From positions 434,001 through 498,000 of the forward strand of contig NC_013454.1 of assembly GCF_000022605.2 (NCBI RefSeq): DNA of 64,000 nucleotides. The letters are read 5' to 3'. The notes beneath the pieces are model-generated. The model had not been told where the DNA came from and ran no database searches. It saw only the letters and a list, made by a program, of their open reading frames with translations. Position 1 is the stretch's first letter; every line of letters starts with the position of its first letter. Both the position numbers and the translations under genes were made by a program. Shown here piece by piece: positions 8,664-15,310 of this stretch. Origin of the DNA: Blattabacterium sp. (Blattella germanica) str. Bge (GTDB lineage: Bacteria; Bacteroidota; Bacteroidia; Flavobacteriales; Blattabacteriaceae).

Positions 8664-9380
8664 TCAGAATATAGAAAAAAAACAACGGAAAAGAAAGAAA
8701 AATCTTTCTTTTCCGTTAAGAATAAAATATCTAGTTTTTTTTAGATTTTTCTTTTTGTTTTTTTTAAAAAATCTTCTTGTTTTTTTTGTCAAAGCCATTT
8801 TTTCATTTTTGGCCTCTGTTATTGATTTTGTCAATTTGTTCAAAAGTATATTTTTATCCTTTAGTATTTTTAATCTTTCTTTTCCTAATTTTTTTTGATC
8901 TTCAAAATCTTTTTGAGCTTCAATTTGTTCTTTTGTTCCTACTTCCTTGGATCTCATTATCTTTTTTCTTCTTATCACTTCATTCAATATTTCCTTTTGA
9001 ATTTCTACCATTTGATAATATTCATCATAATGTTTTTCAGTTTCTTTTTCTAATTTTTGAATTTTATCTCCTATTTCTTTGATTTGTACAGATAAATCTT
9101 CAGGATCTATGTATGAAGGATCATTTACAGGAGATTCAGAATTTGAAGGGGATTTGGTAGTATCAGGATTTGTTGTAGATTCTATAGTAGAATTCGGATC
9201 AGAAGAAGAAGAAGTTAGGGTGGTAGGCGGGGGGTCAGGAATAGAAGGAGTTTCTACAGTAGGAGTCTTATTTACATCAGAATCTTCTTTTCCAACTGAA
9301 GTTGCCTCATCATTGCAGGAAAAAATAAATCCTAATGCGAGAAAAATTGTTGGAATTAGAAATTTCACAGAAGTATTCAT
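8664..9380 (-). CDS. Predicted outer-membrane lipoprotein, low-complexity linker plus coiled coil
   Basis: I do not recognise a family. Residues 1-21 form a lipoprotein signal peptide ending IFSC, with lipidated Cys22. The following Asn-Asp-Glu resembles the acidic export signal that sends Flavobacteria lipoproteins to the cell surface. Residues about 40-92 are Ser/Thr/Pro-rich and disordered. About 93-205 are charged, coiled-coil-like helices. The last 40 residues are Lys/Phe-rich, and their codons run through a hairpin terminator at 8684-8717. One extra A in the A8 run at 8780-8787 would end the protein at 8764, before the hairpin, so the tail may result from a frameshift. Confidence 0.6.
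   Translation of the reverse strand: MNTSVKFLIPTIFLALGFIFSCNDEATSVGKEDSDVNKTPTVETPSIPDPPPTTLTSSSSDPNSTIESTTNPDTTKSPSNSESPVNDPSYIDPEDLSVQIKEIGDKIQKLEKETEKHYDEYYQMVEIQKEILNEVIRRKKIMRSKEVGTKEQIEAQKDFEDQKKLGKERLKILKDKNILLNKLTKSITEAKNEKMALTKKTRRFFKKNKKKNLKKTRYFILNGKERFFFLFRCFFSIF
8684..8717 (-). terminator. Rho-independent terminator of the lipoprotein gene
   Basis: Perfect 15-bp inverted repeat, AACGGAAAAGAAAGA against TCTTTCTTTTCCGTT, with a 4-nt loop. On the minus strand it is followed by GTTTTTTTTC, a proper U-tract; the plus-strand side has none. It is the clearest hairpin terminator I found, and it lies inside the reading frame of the gene it should terminate. Confidence 0.8.
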
Positions 9381-9519
9381 AATAAAAAAATTTAAATATT
9401 GTTAATAAATATATAAAAAAATTATTACATATAATAAGAATTTTATATATATTATCGTTAATAACAAAAAATAGAAAAAAACAAAAAATATCCTTTTAAA
9501 TTTAGGATATTTGGTTGCA
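9381..9519. other. Divergent intergenic region, lipoprotein gene / nuclease-family gene
   Basis: About 140 almost pure A/T bases between divergent start codons. It must hold promoters for both directions, but no TAnnTTTG box is evident on either strand. No RNA gene is visible. Confidence 0.4.
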
Positions 9520-10197
9520 ATGGCAAGTTTATTATATAATTTAAATTTTCCTATGGATCAATTCATTAGATTAGCTATACGGGGAATATCCTTGAGTCAA
9601 ATACAATCTGGGATATATGTTTTATTACTTGAAGAAGAATCTGGAAGAATCAAACTTCCTATTATCATAGAAAGTTTACAAGCTCAATCTATTGCTTCTG
9701 CTTTAGGAAAAAGAGATCCATCTAGATCTTTTACGCATGATTTATTTCTTACTTTCGCAAAAGTATTTCATATTAGATTAAAAGCAGTTGTAATATATAA
9801 ACTAGTAAATGGAATATTTTTTTCTTATATTTTGTTCGAAGGAGAAGAAGAAGAAGGAGAAGGAGGTAAAATAGATAAAAAAGAACATAAAATCGATTCA
9901 AAAACATCAGATGCTGTAGCTTTGGCTGTTAGATTTCAAGCACCTATTTATACAACAAGAGAAATATTTGATAAAGCTGGTATTTATTTTGAAAATGGGT
10001 TTCCTATTGATAAAGAAAATGAAACCTCTGAAACAGGAATAGAAAATAGTGGTTTTCTTTTTTTTAAAGAAAAAAGTCAACAAGATTTGGAAAAAATGAC
10101 TGAAAGAGATCTCAATGCTCTTTTAAATCATGCAGTAATCAATGAATGTTATGAACTGGCAGCACGAATTAAGAAAGAATTAGATAGAAGAGAATAG
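9520..10197 (+). CDS. Bifunctional nuclease family protein (DUF151) with C-terminal UVR motif
   Basis: The DUF151 core (about residues 12-155) shows RLAIRGISLSQIQSGIY, LPIIIESLQAQSIASAL, THDLF and TSDAVALAVRFQAPIY. It is followed by a UvrB/UvrC-type helix hairpin (DLNALLNHAVINECYELAA) at the C-terminus. Homologues in this family have been reported to act as DNase/RNase; the role here is unknown. The frame is open from a TTG at 9511. ATGs at 9520 and 9553 are likelier, and 9553 best matches the family start. An acidic Glu/Gly-rich insert (about 108-118) interrupts the core. Confidence 0.85.
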   Translation: MASLLYNLNFPMDQFIRLAIRGISLSQIQSGIYVLLLEEESGRIKLPIIIESLQAQSIASALGKRDPSRSFTHDLFLTFAKVFHIRLKAVVIYKLVNGIFFSYILFEGEEEEGEGGKIDKKEHKIDSKTSDAVALAVRFQAPIYTTREIFDKAGIYFENGFPIDKENETSETGIENSGFLFFKEKSQQDLEKMTERDLNALLNHAVINECYELAARIKKELDRRE

Positions 10198-10202
10198 AGT
10201 GA

Positions 10203-10715
10203 TTATTTTTTTTTTTCGAATCTGATAAAGCTATAATTATATAAATGAGTTTTGTCTTTTTTATAAAAAAATTCGTATATCTTTTTCCATTTATTTGCTT
10301 CTATTTTTGGGAATTTTGCATCTCCATAAAATTTTCTGTGAACTAATGTCAATTCTATTGAATGTGCTTTTTCAATGAAAGAAGCATATATTTTTTCTCC
10401 TCCTATAACAAATATTCTTTCATATTTTAAATTATCTATTTGTTTTACAGATGATAAAATTTTTATTTTCTTTGTTATATGTTTTGAGTGAAATGATTTT
10501 ATGAAGTTTATTTTATTTCTAGTTAATATAATGTTTGTTCTTTTTGGAAGTATTTTTCCAATAGATTCGAAAGTTTTTCTTCCCATTAATATTGTTTCCC
10601 CCATAGTTAAATTTTTAAAACGTTTTAAATCATTAGGCAAGTGCCACATAAGTTGATTGTTTTTTCCTATAAATCCGTTTTTTGAAACAGCTACAATCAA
10701 AATAATTTTCATCAT
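10203..10715 (-). CDS. folA: Dihydrofolate reductase
   Basis: NADPH-dependent reduction of dihydrofolate to tetrahydrofolate. The 170-residue protein carries the DHFR landmarks: IVAVSKNGFIGKNNQLMWHLPNDLKRFK (cofactor loop and the WHLPND active site, catalytic Asp near 28), GRKTFESIG, and FVIGGEKIY. Length is normal. It is divergent from valS with about 30 nt between start codons and converges with the nuclease-family gene. With folD and metF it completes part of a folate cycle in this window. Confidence 0.95.
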   Translation of the reverse strand: MMKIILIVAVSKNGFIGKNNQLMWHLPNDLKRFKNLTMGETILMGRKTFESIGKILPKRTNIILTRNKINFIKSFHSKHITKKIKILSSVKQIDNLKYERIFVIGGEKIYASFIEKAHSIELTLVHRKFYGDAKFPKIEANKWKKIYEFFYKKDKTHLYNYSFIRFEKKK

Positions 10716-10745
10716 TATTTCAATTTTTTTTATATTTTTAAATTT

Positions 10746-13397
10746 ATGGATATTTCAATCAAATATGATCCAAAATCAGTAGAGAAAAAAAGATATCATT
10801 ATTGGATGAAAGGAAATTATTTTTCATCTTATCCAGATGATAGAATTCCTTATACCATAGTTATGCCTCCTCCAAATATCACAGGAGTTCTTCATATAGG
10901 ACATATGTTGAATAATACTATTCAGGATGTTTTGATTAGATATGCCAGAATGAAAGGATATAATGCTTGTTGGATTCCGGGGACAGATCATGCATCAATA
11001 GCAACAGAAGCTAAAGTGGTTGATCAATTAAAAAAACAAGGATTCTCCAAATCTTTTTTGGGAAGAGATAAATTTTTGAATTATGTTCTTGAATGGGCCA
11101 AAAAACATAAAAATATTATTTTTGATCAACTTAAAAAGTTGGGTTGTTCATGTGATTGGAAACGTACTCAATTTACTATGAATCAAAAGTTATCCAAATC
11201 TGTATCAAAAATTTTTATAGATTTGTATGAACATGGATATATCTATAGAGATTATCATGTTGTGAATTGGGATCCAGAAGCTAAAACGACTCTTTCTGAT
11301 GAAGAAGTTGTTTATAAAGAACGTATTGGTCAACTTTATTATTTGAAATACCAAATAAAAGGAGAAAAAAATTATGTGACAGTAGCAACAACTCGTCCTG
11401 AAACAATATTTGGAGATACAGCTCTTTGTTTTCATCCATCCGATTCACGTTATTTTCATTTAACAGGAAAATATGCCAAAGTCCCAATAATCAATAAATA
11501 TATTCCTATTATACAAGATTCGTATGTAGACAAAGATTTTGGAACAGGATGTTTAAAGATTACTCCAGCTCATGATATACATGATAAAAATATAGCTGAT
11601 AAATACAAATTAGACATAATTGATATTTTTAATGAAGATGCTACTTTAAATGAAAAAGGTCTTCATTATAAAGGAATGAATCGTTTTGAAGTAAGAAAAA
11701 AAATTATTGAAGAATTAAAACAATTGGGATTCTTAGTCAGAATAGAAAAATATAATCACAAAATAGGTTTTTCGGAAAGAACTTTATCAATAGTAGAACA
11801 AAGATTATCTCTTCAATGGTTTTTGAAAATGAAAGAGATATCTCTTCCTGCTATAGAAGCAGTAAAAAATGGAGATATTCAATTTTATCCAAAAAAGTTG
11901 AATAAAATTTATTTTCAATGGATGAATCAAATTCGTGATTGGAATATATCTAGACAATTATGGTGGGGTCATCGTCTTCCTGTCTATTATTATGGGAACA
12001 AAACTAATGATTTTGTGGTTGCAGAAAGTTTAGAACAAGCATTGAAAAAAGCAAGAAAAAAAAGTAATAATTCATATTTAAGTTATGATGAAATATGGCA
12101 AGATCCAGATGTTTTAGATACTTGGTTTTCTTCTTGGTTATTTCCATTATCTGTTTTTGATGGAATTTGTCATCCTCATAATCATGAAATCTGTTATTAC
12201 TATCCTACTGAAGATATAGTTACAGGGTCGGATATATTGTTTTTTTGGGTAGCACGTATGATTATAGCAGGTTTATTTTTTCAAAAAAAAAAACCCTTCA
12301 AAAGAGTTTTTTTTACCGGAATTATTAGAGATTCTAAAAATCAAAAAATATCAAAATCATTAAATAATTCTCCGGATCCTATGGATTTAATGAATCAATA
12401 TGGAGCAGATGCAGTCCGTATGGGTCTTATGTTGAAAACTAGTGCTGGACAAGATTTTCATTTTGATGAAAAAATATGTTTACAAGGAAGAAACTTTTCC
12501 AACAAAATATGGAATGCTTTTCGTCTAATTAAAAGTTGGAAAATGCAAGAAAATAAAGAGATCCCTGATTCTTCACTAATTGCTATTAAATGGTTAAAAA
12601 ATCGTTTTTATTATGTTTTGGAAATTTTTGAAAAACATTTTCAAGAATATAGATTGGATGAATCATTAATGGTTTTGTATAAGTTTATTTGGTATGATTT
12701 CTGTTCTTATTTTCTTGAAATTATTAAACCTATTCATGGAAATAGATGTATTTCAAAAATAGAATATTTAAGCAGTGTTAAGTTTTTTGAAAACATATTG
12801 AAATTATTACATCCATATATGCCTTTTCTATCAGAAGAAATTTGGAATCTTATTGAAAAAAGAAAACCAGAAGAAGCATTAATTATTTCTTCTTGGCCTG
12901 AAAAAAAATACTATGATTATGAAATGTTAGTTTCTTTCGAAAAAGTTACTCAAATAATATCTAAAATACGTAACATTAGAAATCAATGTCATATTTCTTA
13001 TCAAAAGAGTTTTGTATTGTTTGCTATGAGAAAGAAAGAAAAAGAAGAAAAAGAATATGATTCTATCATATTAAAATTGGCTAATTTATCAGAAATTGTT
13101 TCTATATTGGAAAAACCTAAAAATACACCGTTATTTTCTTTTTTTTTAAATACAGATCAATTTTTTTTATCCTTAACAGACGAAAGTCATAATTCTAGTC
13201 ATGTGGATATTATGAGTATTGAAAAAAAAATTCAATATTTTCAGAATTTATTATCTTCAATTCAAAAAAATTTATCTAATGATAAGTATGTAACTTCAGT
13301 TCCAGAAAATATCCTTTCAAAGGAAAGAAAAAAAGAAAGTGATACATTGAAAAAAATATACCAACTCGAAAAGTATTTGGAATCTTTAAAAAAATAA
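10746..13397 (+). CDS. valS: Valyl-tRNA synthetase
   Basis: Class Ia synthetase that charges tRNA-Val. HIGH is intact at residues 50-53 (PPPNITGVLHIGH), and the KMSKS loop reads KISKS at 534-538. The CP1 editing domain that removes misacylated threonine is present, marked by TVATTRPETIFGDTA. A C-terminal coiled coil of about 60 residues ends the protein. At 883 residues it is close to full length, so unlike ThrRS in this window this enzyme has kept proofreading. It is preceded divergently by folA and followed by the convergent TPM gene. Confidence 0.96.
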   Translation: MDISIKYDPKSVEKKRYHYWMKGNYFSSYPDDRIPYTIVMPPPNITGVLHIGHMLNNTIQDVLIRYARMKGYNACWIPGTDHASIATEAKVVDQLKKQGFSKSFLGRDKFLNYVLEWAKKHKNIIFDQLKKLGCSCDWKRTQFTMNQKLSKSVSKIFIDLYEHGYIYRDYHVVNWDPEAKTTLSDEEVVYKERIGQLYYLKYQIKGEKNYVTVATTRPETIFGDTALCFHPSDSRYFHLTGKYAKVPIINKYIPIIQDSYVDKDFGTGCLKITPAHDIHDKNIADKYKLDIIDIFNEDATLNEKGLHYKGMNRFEVRKKIIEELKQLGFLVRIEKYNHKIGFSERTLSIVEQRLSLQWFLKMKEISLPAIEAVKNGDIQFYPKKLNKIYFQWMNQIRDWNISRQLWWGHRLPVYYYGNKTNDFVVAESLEQALKKARKKSNNSYLSYDEIWQDPDVLDTWFSSWLFPLSVFDGICHPHNHEICYYYPTEDIVTGSDILFFWVARMIIAGLFFQKKKPFKRVFFTGIIRDSKNQKISKSLNNSPDPMDLMNQYGADAVRMGLMLKTSAGQDFHFDEKICLQGRNFSNKIWNAFRLIKSWKMQENKEIPDSSLIAIKWLKNRFYYVLEIFEKHFQEYRLDESLMVLYKFIWYDFCSYFLEIIKPIHGNRCISKIEYLSSVKFFENILKLLHPYMPFLSEEIWNLIEKRKPEEALIISSWPEKKYYDYEMLVSFEKVTQIISKIRNIRNQCHISYQKSFVLFAMRKKEKEEKEYDSIILKLANLSEIVSILEKPKNTPLFSFFLNTDQFFLSLTDESHNSSHVDIMSIEKKIQYFQNLLSSIQKNLSNDKYVTSVPENILSKERKKESDTLKKIYQLEKYLESLKK

Positions 13398-13413
13398 AAT
13401 AAAAACAATGGAA

Positions 13414-14160
13414 TTACCAATTTCCACTACCTCCTCCTCCTCCAAAATGTCCACCTCCTCCAAATCCATCAAAATTGTCTTCATTTTCATGATTTTTTTT
13501 ATTTATGAATAAAAAATCTGTCAAAAATAAAGTATTTAATAACGAAGAATCGATTCTTTTGTTTTTAGAAAGTAAAAAAAACATAATAAGAAAAGCGCTC
13601 ATACAAAGTAAAAGATTCCATACAGGAAAAACTTTCTTTTTTTGATCTTTATAATATTGATTTTTAAGAACTTGAAAAATTTCCTGAATACAAGAATCTA
13701 TAGCTTGATAATAGTGATGATCTTTCAATATAGGTTTAACTTTTTTTATAATTTTTGTAGTTAAAAAATCGGTCAAATAAGGTTCTATTCCATATCCATT
13801 TTGAATAGATATTTTTCTATCATTGATAGATAATAATATGACAATTCCATTGTTTTTATGCGAACTTCCAATTTTCCATTTTTCTCCCCACTTATAAGCT
13901 AAAAAATTTGGATCTTCTCCGCGAAGATCTTGAATGATAGAAACTAAAATTTCTGTTGATGTAATTTTAGAGTATGAAATAAGTTTTTGATTTAATTTTT
14001 CTATCTGTTTTTTAGATAAGACTCCTGCATAATCCTGTACAGGATATATTTTTTGGGTAGATTCAGGTATATTAAATTGTCCTTTTGCTAGGTTTATAGA
14101 AAAGAAAATTAAAATGATGAATTGAATAATTTTTATCATGATTTTTGAATTGTCTTTCAA
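13414..14160 (-). CDS. TPM-domain membrane protein (YgcG family)
   Basis: Signal peptide (about 8-27, ending LAKG), then a TPM domain (about 35-165) with YPVQDYAGVLSKKQIEKLN, ILVSIIQDLRGED and a GIVILLSINDRKISIQNGYGIE strand block. One membrane helix (VWNLLLCMSAFLIMFFLL, near 180-200) precedes a tail ending in a glycine-rich stretch, FGGGGHFGGGGGSGNW, usual in this family. TPM proteins commonly neighbour LemA, as here (lemA stop 8 nt upstream). Function is poorly defined; an envelope or photosystem-repair-like role is known only from distant homologues. The second ATG at 14139 is an alternative start. Confidence 0.85.
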   Translation of the reverse strand: MKDNSKIMIKIIQFIILIFFSINLAKGQFNIPESTQKIYPVQDYAGVLSKKQIEKLNQKLISYSKITSTEILVSIIQDLRGEDPNFLAYKWGEKWKIGSSHKNNGIVILLSINDRKISIQNGYGIEPYLTDFLTTKIIKKVKPILKDHHYYQAIDSCIQEIFQVLKNQYYKDQKKKVFPVWNLLLCMSAFLIMFFLLSKNKRIDSSLLNTLFLTDFLFINKKNHENEDNFDGFGGGGHFGGGGGSGNW

Positions 14161-14168
14161 TTCTTATC

Positions 14169-14771
14169 TTATTTAGAAAAATCTACAACAGGAGATTTTT
14201 CTGATCCTATTTGAGATTGAAAATATCCTTTTTCTTGAAATTGAGAAAAAAAGTTTGATATGATAATTTTTGGAAATTGATTTCTATAAGTATTAAAAGA
14301 ATTTACTTGATCATTAAATCGGTTTCTTTCTACATTGATACGATTTTCTGTTCCCTCTAATTGATTTTGTAACTCATAAAAGTTTTTTGTAGATTTTAGA
14401 TTTGGATAGTTTTCCACTACTAGAAGCAATCTACTAACAGTATCATTTAAATTTTCTTGTGCTTTTTGAAATTTATTGATTTGATTTTGATTTAGATCAT
14501 TTGGATTGATATAAATAGAAGTAGCTTTTGCTCTAGCTTCTATGACTTGTATTAATGTATTTTTTTCAAAATTGGAAGATCCTTTTACTGTATTCACTAA
14601 ATTTGGAATCAGATCGTATCGACGTTGATAAACATTTTCCACTTGACCCCATTGTGTTTTTATATTTTCGTTTAGTTTTACTAGATGATTGTATACATTG
14701 ACTACCCATAATCCAGTCATAGATATCAAAATCAAAATAGAGAAAATAGCTATTAGAAATTTTTTTTTCAT
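14169..14771 (-). CDS. lemA: LemA family protein
   Basis: Single N-terminal membrane helix (about 5-25), then an extended helical domain with the LemA marks VYNHLVKLNENIKTQWGQVENVYQRRYDLIPNLVNTVKG and the A-R-A-K-A segment followed by LLVVENYPNLKSTKNF. At 200 residues it is normal. The helical domain most likely faces the periplasm. It overlaps ndk upstream by 4 nt and precedes the TPM gene, a common LemA-TPM pairing. The molecular function is unknown. Confidence 0.9.
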   Translation of the reverse strand: MKKKFLIAIFSILILISMTGLWVVNVYNHLVKLNENIKTQWGQVENVYQRRYDLIPNLVNTVKGSSNFEKNTLIQVIEARAKATSIYINPNDLNQNQINKFQKAQENLNDTVSRLLLVVENYPNLKSTKNFYELQNQLEGTENRINVERNRFNDQVNSFNTYRNQFPKIIISNFFSQFQEKGYFQSQIGSEKSPVVDFSK

Positions 14772-15211
14772 AAAAAATTTTTATCTTTTTTTGAGAAAAT
14801 TTCTCTACTGGGGAAAAAAAACTGACATTCTTTAAAAGCATTTTGATTGCTATCCGATCCATGGATAGCGTTTTTTTCTAAGGAAGTAGCATATCTATGT
14901 CGTATAGTCCCTTTTTCAGCATTGATTGGATTTGTATCTCCTATTAAAATTCTAAAATCTTTGACGGCATTTTCTTTTTCCAAAAGAATAGATACTATTG
15001 GTCCAGAAGACATAAATTTCACTAAAGATTCGAAAAAATATTTTTCTTTATGTTCTTCATAAAATCTTATGGCTGAATTTTTAGAAAGTTCTGTCATTTT
15101 AAGTGCTATGATGTCAAATCCTGCACTAACTATTTGAGATAAAATAGATGAGCAATGTCCTTTTTTAACCGCATCCGGTTTGATAATAGAAAGAGTGATT
15201 TTTCCAAACAT
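14768..15211 (-). CDS. ndk: Nucleoside diphosphate kinase
   Basis: Transfers the gamma phosphate between nucleoside triphosphates and diphosphates through a phospho-histidine. The active-site motif reads NAIHGSDS, with the catalytic His just before GSDS, and the N-terminus reads TLSIIKPDAVKKG. An upstream frame extends to 15247, but the ATG at 15211 gives the usual distance to IKPDAV and a normal length of 147 residues. First gene of an ndk-lemA-TPM unit, divergent from the fused E1 gene. Confidence 0.94.
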   Translation of the reverse strand: MFGKITLSIIKPDAVKKGHCSSILSQIVSAGFDIIALKMTELSKNSAIRFYEEHKEKYFFESLVKFMSSGPIVSILLEKENAVKDFRILIGDTNPINAEKGTIRHRYATSLEKNAIHGSDSNQNAFKECQFFFPSREIFSKKDKNFL

Positions 15212-15270
15212 ATGATAAATCATAGTTTTTATTGAATAGATAAACACATAAAATTAAATAAAGAAATTCA

Positions 15271-15298
15271 TAAATGAAAATTCCTGTATTTTCATTTA
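15271..15298. promoter_or_regulatory. 11-bp inverted repeat upstream of the fused E1 gene
   Basis: Perfect dyad TAAATGAAAAT-N6-ATTTTCATTTA, ending 12 nt before the ATG of the E1 gene, in the ndk/E1 divergent region. It could be an operator or a weak mRNA hairpin; it is too AT-rich and lacks the position for a terminator of either gene. No function is assigned. Confidence 0.35.
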
Positions 15299-15310
15299 AA
15301 AAAAGAATTT

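Noticed and set aside
11205-11487. Antisense reading frames inside valS and similar frames opposite other genes
   Set aside because: They are shadows of conserved coding sequence, with no family features and low-complexity composition.
13414-13480. Glycine-rich coding repeat at the end of the TPM protein as a novel repeat
   Set aside because: Glycine-rich tails are usual in the TPM/YgcG family.
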